Source: Clostridium tepidum
GTDB taxonomy: Bacteria > Bacillota > Clostridia > Clostridiales > Clostridiaceae
NCBI RefSeq assembly: GCF_002008345.1
Contig: NZ_MRAE01000013.1
Location: 1 to 64,000, forward strand
Reading direction: 5' to 3'
DNA: 64,000 nucleotides
A program made the position numbers and the translations under genes. The notes beneath the pieces are model-generated. The model made no database searches, had not been told where the DNA came from, and saw nothing but the letters and a program-made list of their open reading frames with translations. The stretch's first letter is position 1. Each line of letters begins with the position of its first letter. Positions 28,863 to 39,540 of this stretch are shown piece after piece.

Positions 28863-29822
28863 CTAATCAAATAAATGGCACGCTATAAAATGATCTTTTT
28901 CTATTTCTTTAAGTTTTGGAGTTTCTTTTTTACAGATTTCCTTCGCATATTTACATCTTGATGCAAACTTGCATCCTGGTTTAGGATTTATAGGACTTGG
29001 TACCTCTCCTTGTAACATTATTCTTTCTTTACTTTTTCCATGATTAGGATCTGGAATAGGTATAGCAGACAACAAAGCCTTAGTATAAGAGTGAATTGGA
29101 TTTTCATATAATTCTTGACTATTAGCCAACTCTACTACATTGCCAAGATACATCACTCCTACCCTGTCAGATATATGTCTCACCATAGAAAGATCATGAG
29201 CTATAAACAAATAAGTAAGACCTAATTTATTTTGAAGATCTATAAGCAAATTTACAACTTGTGCTTGTATAGATACATCTAAAGCTGATATGGGTTCATC
29301 ACAAACTATAAACTTAGGCTTTATAGCTAAAGCTCTTGCTATTCCAATTCTCTGCCTTTGTCCCCCTGAAAATTCATGTGGAAATCTAGAAGCATGTTCT
29401 TTGTTTAATCCAACCAAATTTAATAATTCATATATTTTATTAAGCCTTTCTTCTCCTGTACAAATTCCATGAATATCTATACCTTCTCCTATTATATCAG
29501 CTACTGTCATTCTCGGATTTAAAGAAGCGTAAGGGTCTTGGAAAATTATTTGTGCTTCTTTTGTAAACTCTCTTTTTTCTTTTTTACTAAACCTATGAAT
29601 ATCTTTACCTTCAAATCTAACTTCACCCTCTGTAGGTTCATATAAACCTAATATAGTTCTGCCACAAGTAGTCTTTCCACAACCCGATTCTCCAACTAGA
29701 CCTAAAGTTTCTCCTTTTCTTATATCAAAACTTACACCATCTACTGCTTTTAAAATAGCATTTTTTCCAACTTTAAAATATTTTTTTAAATTTCTAACTT
29801 CTATTAAATTTTCTTTATCCAT
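28863..29822 (-). CDS. oppF: oligopeptide ABC transporter ATP-binding protein OppF
   Basis: 319 residues. Walker A is [17 protein letters not shown], the signature [16 protein letters not shown], Walker [14 protein letters not shown] and the H-loop [13 protein letters not shown]. The C-terminal oligopeptide extension has clustered cysteines ([15 protein letters not shown]). It overlaps oppD by the shared TAATG. It is intact, but the membrane and binding proteins of the same operon are broken, so it has no obvious partner unless recruited elsewhere. Confidence 0.93.
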   Translation of the reverse strand: MDKENLIEVRNLKKYFKVGKNAILKAVDGVSFDIRKGETLGLVGESGCGKTTCGRTILGLYEPTEGEVRFEGKDIHRFSKKEKREFTKEAQIIFQDPYASLNPRMTVADIIGEGIDIHGICTGEERLNKIYELLNLVGLNKEHASRFPHEFSGGQRQRIGIARALAIKPKFIVCDEPISALDVSIQAQVVNLLIDLQNKLGLTYLFIAHDLSMVRHISDRVGVMYLGNVVELANSQELYENPIHSYTKALLSAIPIPDPNHGKSKERIMLQGEVPSPINPKPGCKFASRCKYAKEICKKETPKLKEIEKDHFIACHLFD

Positions 29823-30841
29823 TATTCCTCACCCCCAGATAAAAAAGAATCGTAGCCTTTAGGTGCCATAGGATGTTGTAACCAACAACATACCTTATGT
29901 GTATCTGTAATTTCTGTTACTTTAGGCATTTGCTCTTTACATATTTTCATGCACTGCTCACACCTTGATGCAAAAGGGCATCCTTTCGGAGGTCTAATCA
30001 AATTTGGAGGAGTCCCCTCTAAAGAATATAGTTTTCCTTTATGCTTTGTATCTAATCTTGGTACTGATTGGAGTAATGCTAAAGTATAAGGATGTTTAGG
30101 ATTATAAAATATTTCATCTGTACTTCCTCTTTCTATGATTTGCCCTGCATACATAACTTGTATTCTATGAGCTGTATCTGCCACTACCCCTAAATCGTGA
30201 GTTATCATTATAACTGATGTATTTAATTTTTTTTGTAAATCTCCTATAAGATCCATTATCTGAGCTTGAATCGTTACATCTAATGCTGTAGTAGGTTCAT
30301 CTGCTATAAGTATTTTGGGATCACAAGCTAATGCTATAGCTATCATAGCTCTTTGCCTCATACCTCCTGAAAATTCATGGGGATATTGATTAGCTCTTTT
30401 TTCAGGATTAGGTATGTTAACTAACTCCAATATCTTAATAGCTTCTTTTAATGCTTCTGTTTTGTTCATTTTTCTATGAATAACTAAACTTTCAGCTATT
30501 TGTTTCCCAACTTTCATTGTAGGATTAAGAGAAGTCATAGGATCTTGAAATATCATACTTATATCAGATCCTCTTAATTGTCTTAACTCCTGTTCTTTCA
30601 TATTTAAAATATTTTTCCCATTAAAAATTATTTTTGATCCTTTTTTAATTTCTCCCGGTGGCTCCTGTATTAATTTCATTATAGCTTTGGCTGTAACAGT
30701 TTTTCCACATCCTGATTCTCCAACAATAGCAAGAGTTTCACCCTCATTAAGATAAAAATTTACTCCTCTAACTGATTGAACTTCTCCTGCATAAGTATGA
30801 TAAGATACTTTTAAATCTTTAACCTCTAGTATTTTCTCCAT
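29822..30841 (-). CDS. oppD: oligopeptide ABC transporter ATP-binding protein OppD
   Basis: 339 residues. Walker A is [18 protein letters not shown], the signature [16 protein letters not shown], Walker [14 protein letters not shown], and the C-terminal extension [15 protein letters not shown] is typical of OppD. Ribosome binding site GGAGGGG precedes ATG 30841. It begins just after the remnant of oppC. Confidence 0.93.
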   Translation of the reverse strand: MEKILEVKDLKVSYHTYAGEVQSVRGVNFYLNEGETLAIVGESGCGKTVTAKAIMKLIQEPPGEIKKGSKIIFNGKNILNMKEQELRQLRGSDISMIFQDPMTSLNPTMKVGKQIAESLVIHRKMNKTEALKEAIKILELVNIPNPEKRANQYPHEFSGGMRQRAMIAIALACDPKILIADEPTTALDVTIQAQIMDLIGDLQKKLNTSVIMITHDLGVVADTAHRIQVMYAGQIIERGSTDEIFYNPKHPYTLALLQSVPRLDTKHKGKLYSLEGTPPNLIRPPKGCPFASRCEQCMKICKEQMPKVTEITDTHKVCCWLQHPMAPKGYDSFLSGGEE

Positions 30842-30855
30842 TATATTCCCCTCCT

Positions 30856-31773
30856 TTATTGACGCATCTTAGAATCAAGAGCATCTCTTAATCCATCCCC
30901 TAATAAATTAAATGATAACATAGTCAAACTTATAAACAAAGCTGGGAAAAATAATTGATAAGGATAAAACATTAAATTAGGCTATGCAGCTGATGCTAAA
31001 GAACCCCAACTAGTATTTAGTGATTGAATACCTAATCCTATATAACTTAAAAAAGCTTCTCCAAATATAAAAGATGGAACATCTATAGTAATATTAACAA
31101 TTAATATTACTATAGTATTAGGTAGTAAGTGCTTCTTTATTATTCTAGAAGGACTAGCTCCTAAAGCTTGTGCTGCTAATACATACTCTTGCTCTCTTAT
31201 TTGTAAAATTTGTCCTCTTATTATTCTAGCCATTCCACACCATCCAGTTATAGTCATAGCTATTACTAAAGATATAACACCTTTACCTAATATAAGGGAA
31301 ATTATAATAACAACTATTAAATATGGCACACTTAACAATATCTCTACTATTCTCATCATTACATCATCAACAATACCACCAAAATAACCAGCTATCCCGC
31401 CATATATAACTCCAATTGTCACTTCTATAATAGTTCCTAAAATTCCTATTATTATTGAAATCCTTCCGCCTTTCCATACTCTAGCAAACAAATCTCTGCC
31501 TAGCATGTCTGTTCCAAACCAGTGTTCTGAATTAGGAGCCATATTTACAATAGTAGAATCTGTAGTCCAATATTTATATGGAGTCAAATGAGGTCCTATT
31601 ATTGTCATTACAGCTATTAATATAAGCAGGATTAGTGAACCTATTGCTACCTTATTTTGCTTTAACCTTCTCCAAGCATCTTGAAAGTAAGTTATATTAG
31701 GTCTATTTATTTAATTTGATGCATTTTTATCTATGCCTATTATTTCAAACTTATCTTTACTTATTTCAGCCAT
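30856..31773 (-). pseudogene. oppC: oligopeptide permease OppC with two in-frame stops
   Basis: The 305-codon frame from ATG 31773 (MAEISKDKFEIIG, behind AGGGGG) to the TAA at 30856 reads as a full OppC, but has TAA at 31711-31713 (codon 21) and TAG at 30982-30984. Between them, WFGTDMLGRDLFARVWKGGR and the EAA loop EYVLAAQALGASPSRIIKKH are normal. After the TAG the frame continues [20 protein letters not shown] and [17 protein letters not shown], the expected end. Two different stop types argue for decay rather than recoding. Confidence 0.88.
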
Positions 31774-31788
31774 TTTTCTTCCCCCTTA

Positions 31789-32718
31789 TTATTTTGAACT
31801 TGTAATCCTAATTCTTGGATCTATAATCCCATATAATATATCTACAATTAATAAAGAGAATATATAAAGAGCTGCCATAAATACAGTAAGTCCCATAATC
31901 ATAGAATAGTCCATATTATTTACAGCTCCTACAAAAGAGCTTCCTAATCCAGGTATGCCATATATGCTTTCAATAACAAAAGATCCTGTTAATATAGTTG
32001 CTATTTGAGGTCATAATATAGTGATACTAGGAAGGATAGCGTTTCTTATTATATGTTTCCAAACTAAAGAAACCTTTGATACACCTTTTGCTTTTGCTGT
32101 TAATATATAATCTTGTCCTAAAACATCTAAACATTCATTTCTCATATATCTTGCATATATAGCTAAAGGGCTTAAACTTAAAGCTATAGTTGGCAGTATA
32201 GTATGCTTTATGCTACCCCAACCAGTAGTTGGTAATATCATTAGTTTAACTGTAAATGTATATTGAAGTAATGCTGCAAAAACAAAACTTAGTATAGAAA
32301 CACCAATTAATGCTAAAAACATTACTAAATAATCTGGCCATTTATTCCTTTTGAAAGCTGCTATAACTCCTAAGGTTATTCCTAATACAAACCCTAAAAA
32401 AACCGCTTGAATTCCTATTCGTGCTGACGCTGGCAATCCATCTTTTATAACTGTATTTACACTTCTTCCTGCAAAAGCTACAGAATCCTCTAAATCTCCT
32501 TTTAATAAATTTTTTATATAAACTGTATATTGTGTTATCAAAGGTTTATCCAATCCATACTTAGCATAATAATTAGCTCTTATCTGCGGCGGTAATCTTT
32601 TTGCACTAGATGCTAATGGATATCCTGGTATAGCATGCATTAATACAAAAGTTATAGTTATTACTATCCATAAGGTTAATAACATATATCCTAATCTTTT
32701 TAAGATATATCTAAACAT
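31789..32718 (-). pseudogene. oppB: oligopeptide permease OppB with in-frame TGA
   Basis: The frame from ATG 32718 (MFRYILKRLGYMLLTLWIVI) spans 309 codons, the normal OppB size, but has TGA at 32011-32013. Before it the EAA loop region YILTAKAKGVSKVSLVWKH is present. After it the frame continues PQIATILTGSFVIESIYGIP and GLGSSFVGAVNNMDYSMIMG, which belong to OppB. The TGA replaces a codon that is often Gly in the family, consistent with a single substitution. Confidence 0.88.
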
Positions 32719-32768
32719 TTTTATACCTCCAATAAATTTTTATGTAATTTATAGTAAGAGCAGAGCCA

Positions 32769-34199
32769 TCAAAAGACTCTGCTGCCACAACTATAACTAC
32801 TCCCTACCTTCTTATATTTAATATCATATAAAGAACCAAATTGTGGAACCATTATTCCCTTTACATATTTTCTTTGATAAATATTTCTAGCTCTATAAAC
32901 TGTTGGTACTACTGTAGCATCTTCATACAACAATATATTTTCAGCCTCTTTAAATAATTTTAATTTTTCATCATTTTTTTCTTCTGGTAATGATGCAGCC
33001 TTTTTAATTAATTCATCATATTTTTTATTTGACCAATTTGTTGGAAGTACTTTAGATCCACTCATCCATAAATCAAACTCTGTCATAGGATCATTATAGT
33101 CTCCAGTCCAAGACATAGATGTAATTTCATATTCTGCATTATTTATTCTCTTCATATATACTGGCATTGAACATATTCTATATTTACTTTGATCCCCAAA
33201 GCTTTTTGATACATTTCTTGGGAAAACTCACAAATTTCTTTTTGTTGATCACTTATAGAACCTGCTAAATAATTTACTGTTATTTTACTTGGATCTGGAT
33301 CCATTTCTAATTCTTTTAATCCTTCAATTAAAAGTTTCTTTGGATCTTTATTTTCTTCTTTCAATTTCTTAACTGGTTCTTCTTTAACCTCTTTTCTAAA
33401 TTCTTTATCTCCTATTTGTAATGAAGTTGGAACAAATCCATATGCTGGTGTAAAATCGTTTTTAAATAAAGTTTTTGAAACCTCTTCTCTGTTAACTGCT
33501 AAAGAAAAAGCTTTTCTTACTTTATCATTGCTAAATAACTTAACATTTTGATTAAAAAACTCAATATTTGTTGCTGGTTCAATAACCTTCTTAACTTCAA
33601 ATTTTCCAGTTTTTTTAAATTTTTTCTTTCCATTCAGGCTTTTGGACATTACTAAAGTCTATTCCTCCATTTAAAAGCTCTTGCATTCTAGCAGCTTCAT
33701 TATTTATAATTTTCATATGAACATTATTCAATTTTACAGATTTAGCATCCCAATACTTTTCATTTTTAACTAATTCTATTTTGGTTGCATGAATCCATTC
33801 CTTTATTTTGAAAGGTCCACAAAATACCATATTAGAATCTTCTGTACCATACTTTTCTCCATATTTTTCAACTATATCCTGCCTTTGTGGCATCATAAGT
33901 TTAAAATACGTTATTTTTAAGAAATATGCACATCGTCTTTCTAATGTTATTTCTAAAGTTTTATCATCTAAAGCTTTTACTCCAACTTCTTCAACTTCTA
34001 CCTTTCCTGCATTATACTTATCAGCATTTTTTATTGGAGATAATAAGTATGCATATTCTGATGCAGTTTTAGGATCTAAGGTTCTTTTTATTCCATATTC
34101 AAAATCCTTTGCAGTAACCTTTTTCCTATCTGACCATTCATAATCTCTTAAATAAAAAGTCCACTTTTGTGCTGTATTTTGAACAATTAAATTTAAATT
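32769..34199 (-). pseudogene. oppA: oligopeptide-binding protein OppA remnant (N-terminus lost, two frameshifts)
   Basis: Homology to OppA/DppA binding proteins spreads over three frames. The upstream frame (33,615-34,199) contains TAKDFEYGIKRTLDPKTASE and DIVEKYGEKYGTED. An extra A in an A run near 33,625-33,632 shifts it to the middle frame (RKAFSLAVNREEVSKTLF). A one-base loss near 33,165-33,172 (GTTCAATGCC) shifts it back to the last frame (RINNAEYEITSMSWTGDYND). The lipoprotein signal and roughly the first 70-80 residues are missing. Normally conserved WSDG reads WSDR. Confidence 0.88.
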
Positions 34200-34339
34200 T
34201 TATAAATAAATTAAATAATGAATTTTTATTTATTTCTATATAACAAAAATTCTATATATTTTTTACCTAATCAGTTATATAATATTATTAACTATAATAA
34301 TTACATGATTATTTAATATTCATTTGGGAGGTATATGTT

Positions 34340-35332
34340 ATGAATTATAATGTAGCGGTAGTAGGGGCTACTGGAATGGTAGGAAGAAAATTTATAGAGA
34401 TTTTAGAAAATAGAAACTTTCCTATTGAAAACATCTATTTTTTCGCATCTAAAAGATCTGCAGGTAAAACCTTAAAATTTAAAACTTCTGAAATATTAGT
34501 AGAAGAATTAAAAGAAGACAATATAAAAAATAAAAAAATAGATTTTGCATTATTTTCTGCTGGTGGAGATATAAGTAAAAATTTTGCACCTGTTTTTGTT
34601 AAATATGGTGCTACAGTAATTGATAACAGCAGTGCTTGGAGAATGGATCCAGAAGTTCCTTTAGTTGTTCCCGAAGTAAATGCTGAAGATATAAAATGGA
34701 ATAAAGGTATAATTGCAAATCCAAATTGTTCAACTATACAAGCTTTAGTAGCTTTAAAACCACTTCATGATAAATATAAAATTAAAAGAATAGTATATTC
34801 AACTTACCAAGCTGTATCTGGTGCTGGTCTAGGTGGTTTTAATGATCTTAAAAACGGTTATACAGGAGAAGCTCCTAAAAAATTCCCTTATGCTATTGCA
34901 GGAAATATTTTACCACATATAGATGTATTCCTAGAAAATGGATACACAAAAGAAGAAATGAAAATGATTGATGAAACTAAAAAAATACTTCATGATGATA
35001 ACCTAAAAATAACAGCAACCACAGCTAGAGTACCTGTATTCCATGGACATAGCGAAAGTATAAATGTGGAACTTGAGAAATCATTTGAATTAAAAGATAT
35101 ATTTCAAATGTACAAAAATACTGAAGGCATTATACTTAAAGATGATATAGATAATTTAGTTTATCCAATGCCTATTGATGTAGCTGGTCATGATGAAGTT
35201 TATGTAGGAAGAATAAGAAGAGATTTTAGTGTAGATAATGGGTTGAATTTATGGGTAGTAGCAGATAATATTAGAAAAGGGGCTGCACTTAACGCAATTC
35301 AAATATCCGAGCATATAATAAAAAGTAAGTAA
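34340..35332 (+). CDS. asd: aspartate-semialdehyde dehydrogenase
   Basis: 330 residues. NADP-binding GATGMVGRKFIEIL, the catalytic Cys in IIANPNCSTIQALVAL, and the His-containing RVPVFHGHSESINVE are all visible. It reduces aspartyl phosphate to aspartate semialdehyde, the branch point to lysine/DAP, threonine and methionine. Ribosome binding site GGGAGG. First gene of asd-dapA; no lysine riboswitch was seen upstream. Confidence 0.97.
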   Translation: MNYNVAVVGATGMVGRKFIEILENRNFPIENIYFFASKRSAGKTLKFKTSEILVEELKEDNIKNKKIDFALFSAGGDISKNFAPVFVKYGATVIDNSSAWRMDPEVPLVVPEVNAEDIKWNKGIIANPNCSTIQALVALKPLHDKYKIKRIVYSTYQAVSGAGLGGFNDLKNGYTGEAPKKFPYAIAGNILPHIDVFLENGYTKEEMKMIDETKKILHDDNLKITATTARVPVFHGHSESINVELEKSFELKDIFQMYKNTEGIILKDDIDNLVYPMPIDVAGHDEVYVGRIRRDFSVDNGLNLWVVADNIRKGAALNAIQISEHIIKSK

Positions 35333-35354
35333 ATAAACTTTAGGAGGTATTTTT

Positions 35355-36233
35355 ATGAGTATTTTTAAGGGTTCTGGAGTAGCTATAGTAACACCTTTTA
35401 ATGAAACAGGAGTAAACTTTGATGAGCTTTCCAATCTAATAGAATGGCATATAAAATCTAAAACTGATGCTATAATAGTTTGCGGAACCACTGGAGAAGC
35501 AACTACTATGACTGAAACAGAAAAAAAAGAAACTATTAAATTTGTAGTAGATAAAGTAAATAAAAGAATTCCTGTTATAGCTGGAACAGGTAGTAATAAT
35601 ACCGCTTCTGCAATAGCTATGAGCAAATGGGCAGAAAATATAGGAGTAGATGGCTTATTAGTAATAACTCCATATTATAATAAAACAACACAAAAAGGAT
35701 TAATTAAGCATTTTAAAGCTGTTTCTAATGCCGTTAATACTCCTATAATTATATATAATGTTCCTGGAAGAACAGGACTTAATATAACCCCTGCAACTTT
35801 GAAAGAATTGTGCGAAGATAAAAATATAGTAGCTGTAAAAGAAGCTAGTGGAAACATAAGCCAAATAGCTCAAATTAAAGCTCTATGTGGTGATAAGTTA
35901 GATATATACTCTGGAAATGATGATCAAATAATTCCTATACTATCTCTTGGTGGAATAGGTGTCATTTCTGTATTAGCTAATATAATTCCAGAAGATGTTC
36001 ATAATATGTGTGAATTGTATTTCAATGGAAAAGTTAATGAAGCTTTAAAAATTCAATTAGATTCTTTAGCTCTTACTAATGCTTTATTTATAGAAACAAA
36101 TCCTATACCTGTAAAAACAGCAATGAATCTTATGGATATGAAAGTAGGAAACTTGAGACTTCCTTTATGCGAAATGAGCAATAATAATCTAGAAGTATTA
36201 AAAAAAGAATTAAAAGCTTATAACTTACTGTAA
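35355..36233 (+). CDS. dapA: 4-hydroxy-tetrahydrodipicolinate synthase
   Basis: 292 residues. [15 protein letters not shown], the Tyr in [13 protein letters not shown], and the Schiff-base Lys in [13 protein letters not shown] define DapA. It condenses pyruvate with aspartate semialdehyde. It starts 22 bases after asd behind GGAGG, so the two are co-transcribed; a hairpin follows its stop. Confidence 0.97.
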   Translation: MSIFKGSGVAIVTPFNETGVNFDELSNLIEWHIKSKTDAIIVCGTTGEATTMTETEKKETIKFVVDKVNKRIPVIAGTGSNNTASAIAMSKWAENIGVDGLLVITPYYNKTTQKGLIKHFKAVSNAVNTPIIIYNVPGRTGLNITPATLKELCEDKNIVAVKEASGNISQIAQIKALCGDKLDIYSGNDDQIIPILSLGGIGVISVLANIIPEDVHNMCELYFNGKVNEALKIQLDSLALTNALFIETNPIPVKTAMNLMDMKVGNLRLPLCEMSNNNLEVLKKELKAYNLL

Positions 36234-36241
36234 TATAATAT

Positions 36242-36268
36242 AAAGTGTAGAGTTTTCCTCTACACTTT
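36242..36268 (+). terminator. hairpin after dapA
   Basis: Stem AAAGTGTAGAG / CTCTACACTTT with a five-base loop, eight bases past the dapA stop. The downstream sequence has few T residues, so it may terminate partially or protect the 3' end. Confidence 0.55.
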
Positions 36269-36466
36269 ACTATTAAAATTATTCAATAAAAAAACAAACA
36301 CAAACTATCTTATAACAATAGCTCTGATACTCTTATCTTATAAAAAATCAGAGTAAAAGTTAGCAATGTATACAAACATTCAACAAATTTTGACCTTTAA
36401 TAGGAGTAAAACTCCATATAAATCCAAAAATTTTGTCTATATAATATTTTTAGAGGAGGCTTTTGA

Positions 36467-37222
36467 ATGGTAAAAGTTATATTAAACGGTTGTAATGGAA
36501 AAATGGGTAAAGTTATATGTGATTTAGCACAAAATTATTCTAATTTAAAAATTGTAGCAGGTATAGATAAGAAAAATGAAAATTCTTCATTTCCTATTTT
36601 TAATAATATAAATGAATGCAATGTAGAAGCTGATGTTATATTAGATTTTTCAAGACCTGATGCATTGAAAGGATTATTAAATTTTGCTACTTCAAAAAAT
36701 ATGCCTATAATAATATGTACTACAGGCTTTTCTGAGGAAGAAATAAAACTTATAGAAGAAACCTCAAAAAAAATACCTGTTTTTAGATCTGCTAATATGT
36801 CTATAGGTATTAATATAGTCAACAATATATTAAAAAACATAAGTGCTTTTATGTATAAAAACTTTGATATAGAAATAATAGAGAAACATCATAACCAAAA
36901 AGTAGATGCTCCAAGTGGAACTGCTATTCTTTTAGGAGATACTATAAAGAATTCCATAAAAGAAGATACTAAATATATTTATGGAAGAGAAGGTAGTTCA
37001 AAGAGAACTCATGATGAAATAGGTATGCATGCTATAAGAGGTGGTACTATAGTAGGTGAACATGATGTTATATTTGCTGGTGCTGGGGAAACCATAGAAA
37101 TCAAGCATACAGCTTTATCTAGGGAAGTATTTGCTGTAGGCGCATTAAACGCTTGTTTATTTATGAGTGGAAAAGAAGCTGGCTTATACAACATGGATAA
37201 CGTAATACAAGCAGCTCTATAA
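36467..37222 (+). CDS. dapB: 4-hydroxy-tetrahydrodipicolinate reductase
   Basis: 251 residues. N-terminal [31 protein letters not shown], and the DapB signature [18 protein letters not shown] with catalytic His and Lys. C-terminal [19 protein letters not shown] is typical. It acts after DapA. It is separated from dapA by 233 bases holding a probable terminator and two small hairpins, so it probably also has its own promoter. Ribosome binding site GAGGAGG. Confidence 0.97.
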   Translation: MVKVILNGCNGKMGKVICDLAQNYSNLKIVAGIDKKNENSSFPIFNNINECNVEADVILDFSRPDALKGLLNFATSKNMPIIICTTGFSEEEIKLIEETSKKIPVFRSANMSIGINIVNNILKNISAFMYKNFDIEIIEKHHNQKVDAPSGTAILLGDTIKNSIKEDTKYIYGREGSSKRTHDEIGMHAIRGGTIVGEHDVIFAGAGETIEIKHTALSREVFAVGALNACLFMSGKEAGLYNMDNVIQAAL

Positions 37223-37312
37223 TTAAATATCTTGTGTAAAGAAGTGGAGCAAAATCATCTTTAATCTGTTTTCTCTCAGTAGGAAATTATCATAACAACC
37301 TTTAAAGGTATT

Positions 37313-37410
37313 AAAACAAGAAATACTTTTGGAGAAAATAGATATCTATAAAAATAATCAGAATACTTTATTTTTATAGATATCTATTGACTAAAAGTAT
37401 TTCTTGTTTT
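37313..37410. terminator. 98-bp two-tier palindrome between convergent genes
   Basis: Outer arms of 18 bases (37313-37330 with 37393-37410; AAAACAAGAAATACTTTT and its complement) enclose inner arms of 20 bases (37338-37357 with 37368-37387; ATAGATATCTATAAAAATAA and its complement). It sits between dapB and the aminotransferase gene and can terminate both. The size and double structure are unusual for a simple terminator. Confidence 0.65.
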
Positions 37411-37422
37411 AATTCTCAATCT

Positions 37423-38586
37423 TTAAAGAGTGTTAAGCCATGCTTCCATTCTATTTAGTGCCTCATTTAACTCTTCCATGCTATAAGCATAAGATATTCT
37501 AATATATCCTTCTCCCTTTTCTCCAAAAGCCGAACCAGGAACTACAGCTACCTTAGCTTCCTTTAAAAGCCTTTCGCAAAACTCTTCGCTAGTCATATTA
37601 TATTTTTTTATAGAAGGAAATATATAAAATGCACCTTTAGGAAGATATGTATTTATACCCATATACTTTAATCTATCATATACAAAATCTCTTCTTTTTA
37701 TAAACTCCTCTTTCATATAGGCTACATCTTCCATACAATATTTTAATCCTGCATAGGCTCCCCACTGACATATAGAAGGGGCACAAGATACATTATATTG
37801 ATGAACTTTTATTATAGAATTTATAAATTCATCTTTTGCACAAACATATCCTATTCTAAGACCAGTCATTGAAAACATCTTTGAAAATCCGCTTACCAAT
37901 ATAACTTTATCTTTTATATCTTTATACTGAGCTATGGAATAATAATTTTCTTCAAAACATAATGAGCTATATATTTCATCACTTATTACAATAATATTAT
38001 TTTCTTTTATTATTTTATATAACTTATAATTTTCTTCTTTGGAAAGTACAGCCCCTGTAGGGTTTGATGGATAAGATAACACCATAACTTTAGGCTTTTC
38101 CTCTTTTATTATATTTTCTAAGTATGAAAAGTCTATAGAAAAATCATCTTTTAATTTATAATTTAAAACTGTTCCTCCCAACAGTTTTACACAACTTTCA
38201 TAAGCTGGATATGCAGGTGTTGGTATTAAAACCTTATCCTTTTCATTTAATAATGTAGAAAATACACACATTAAGCCTTCACTTCCACCTACTGTTACAC
38301 ATATTTCTTCTGCATTATAGTTAATATTCATAGTTTTAAGATATTTTTCTATTTCTAATCTTAACTCTCTTAATCCTGAATTAGATGTATAAGTTGTTTT
38401 GTCTTCTTCTATTGCTTTTACTAATTCCTCTTTTATTCCTCTTGGCACTTTAAAATCCGGTTGTCCTAAAGTTAGTGAAATAACATCTTTATAATTTGAA
38501 ACCTTATTAAAAAACCTTCTTATTCCAGAAATTTCTATATTTTGAACTTTTCTCGATATAATTTCTTGATTTTTTATATAATCCAT
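37423..38586 (-). CDS. class I/II PLP aminotransferase, probable N-acetyl-LL-DAP aminotransferase (PatA-like)
   Basis: 387 residues. The PLP Lys is in LVSGFSKMFSMTGLRIGYVC; MVLSYPSNPTGAVLS and DEIYSSLCF supply the Asn and Asp that bind the cofactor, and GYIRISYAYS the substrate Arg. It lies beside dapB and dapH, so it most likely provides the aminotransferase of the acetylase DAP route. The assignment rests partly on context; other aspartate/aromatic aminotransferases share these motifs. Divergent from dapH. Confidence 0.82.
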   Translation of the reverse strand: MDYIKNQEIISRKVQNIEISGIRRFFNKVSNYKDVISLTLGQPDFKVPRGIKEELVKAIEEDKTTYTSNSGLRELRLEIEKYLKTMNINYNAEEICVTVGGSEGLMCVFSTLLNEKDKVLIPTPAYPAYESCVKLLGGTVLNYKLKDDFSIDFSYLENIIKEEKPKVMVLSYPSNPTGAVLSKEENYKLYKIIKENNIIVISDEIYSSLCFEENYYSIAQYKDIKDKVILVSGFSKMFSMTGLRIGYVCAKDEFINSIIKVHQYNVSCAPSICQWGAYAGLKYCMEDVAYMKEEFIKRRDFVYDRLKYMGINTYLPKGAFYIFPSIKKYNMTSEEFCERLLKEAKVAVVPGSAFGEKGEGYIRISYAYSMEELNEALNRMEAWLNTL

Positions 38587-38719
38587 TAAAAATTACCACC
38601 TTTATTTCTACTCATTATACTATTATTTTACTATTATTTTCATGTATATTAAATACCCCCTTTATTTAAACATTAATATTTATTATAATAGTGTTATTAT
38701 AAAATAAGGAGGAAAGAGA

Positions 38720-39430
38720 ATGAGTTATAATTTAACAGATCCATATGAAATAGCTAGATACATAAAAGAAGCAAAAAAATCAACTCCTATAAAAGCTTAC
38801 ATAGAAGGAGATCTTTCAAACTGTGATTTTAAAAATATAGAAAAATTTAATAGTGGGAATTTATATATATTATTTGGAGAATCAGAAGCAATATTAGCTA
38901 TTATAGAAGAAAATAAAGAAAAAATAAAAAATTGTAGAATAGAACAAGATAGAAGAAAATCTGCAATTCCTTTAGTTGATATGCTTAAAATAAACGCTAG
39001 AATAGAACCAGGTGCCATAATAAGAGACAAAGTTATAATAGGTGATAATGCTGTTATTATGATGGGTGCTGTTATAAATATAGGAGCTGAAATAGGAGAA
39101 GGCACTATGGTAGATATGAACGCTGTGGTTGGCGCTAGAGGAAAACTTGGCAAAAATGTACATTTAGGTGCTGGTGCTGTAGTTGCAGGTGTTTTAGAAC
39201 CACCTAGTAGTGATCCTTGTATCATTGAAGATAATGTTATAATAGGTGCTAATTCAGTAATCTTAGAAGGAGTAAAAATCGGTAAAGGTTCTGTAGTTGC
39301 AGCAGGATCTATAGTTACTACTGATGTACCAGAAAATGTAGTAGTTGCTGGTACTCCAGCTAAAATAATAAAAGAAGTAGATGTAAAAACTAAAGATAAA
39401 ACTAAACTTTTAGATGACTTAAGAAAATAA
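38720..39430 (+). CDS. dapH: tetrahydrodipicolinate N-acetyltransferase
   Basis: 236 residues. The N-terminal DapH domain ([20 protein letters not shown]) is followed by left-handed beta-helix hexapeptide repeats ([59 protein letters not shown]). It uses acetyl-CoA to acetylate tetrahydrodipicolinate. Together with asd, dapA, dapB and the adjacent aminotransferase it defines the acetylase branch; the deacetylase, dapF and lysA lie elsewhere. Ribosome binding site AAGGAGG. Confidence 0.93.
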   Translation: MSYNLTDPYEIARYIKEAKKSTPIKAYIEGDLSNCDFKNIEKFNSGNLYILFGESEAILAIIEENKEKIKNCRIEQDRRKSAIPLVDMLKINARIEPGAIIRDKVIIGDNAVIMMGAVINIGAEIGEGTMVDMNAVVGARGKLGKNVHLGAGAVVAGVLEPPSSDPCIIEDNVIIGANSVILEGVKIGKGSVVAAGSIVTTDVPENVVVAGTPAKIIKEVDVKTKDKTKLLDDLRK

Positions 39431-39500
39431 ATTTCTAATGTTTAATATCAACACTATCTTTTAATTTAAAGTATAATTTTATTAACTACTTAAATATACT

Positions 39501-39540
39501 AAAAAAGTATGTACAACTAAAAAGTTGTACATACTTTTTT
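39501..39540. terminator. bidirectional terminator between dapH and the SSB-like gene
   Basis: Perfect 18-base arms AAAAAAGTATGTACAACT and complement with a four-base loop, giving T6 on either strand. It touches the stop codon of the 39,539 gene. Confidence 0.92.

Noticed and set aside
30982-32013. Stop-codon reassignment or selenocysteine/pyrrolysine recoding in oppB and oppC
   Set aside because: The stops are TGA, TAG and TAA, the neighbouring oppA is also frameshifted and truncated, and no such in-frame stops occur in other genes of the window. Decay is simpler.
34200-34339. Lysine riboswitch upstream of asd
   Set aside because: The 140 bases before asd are very AT rich and too short to hold the conserved lysine-riboswitch core.
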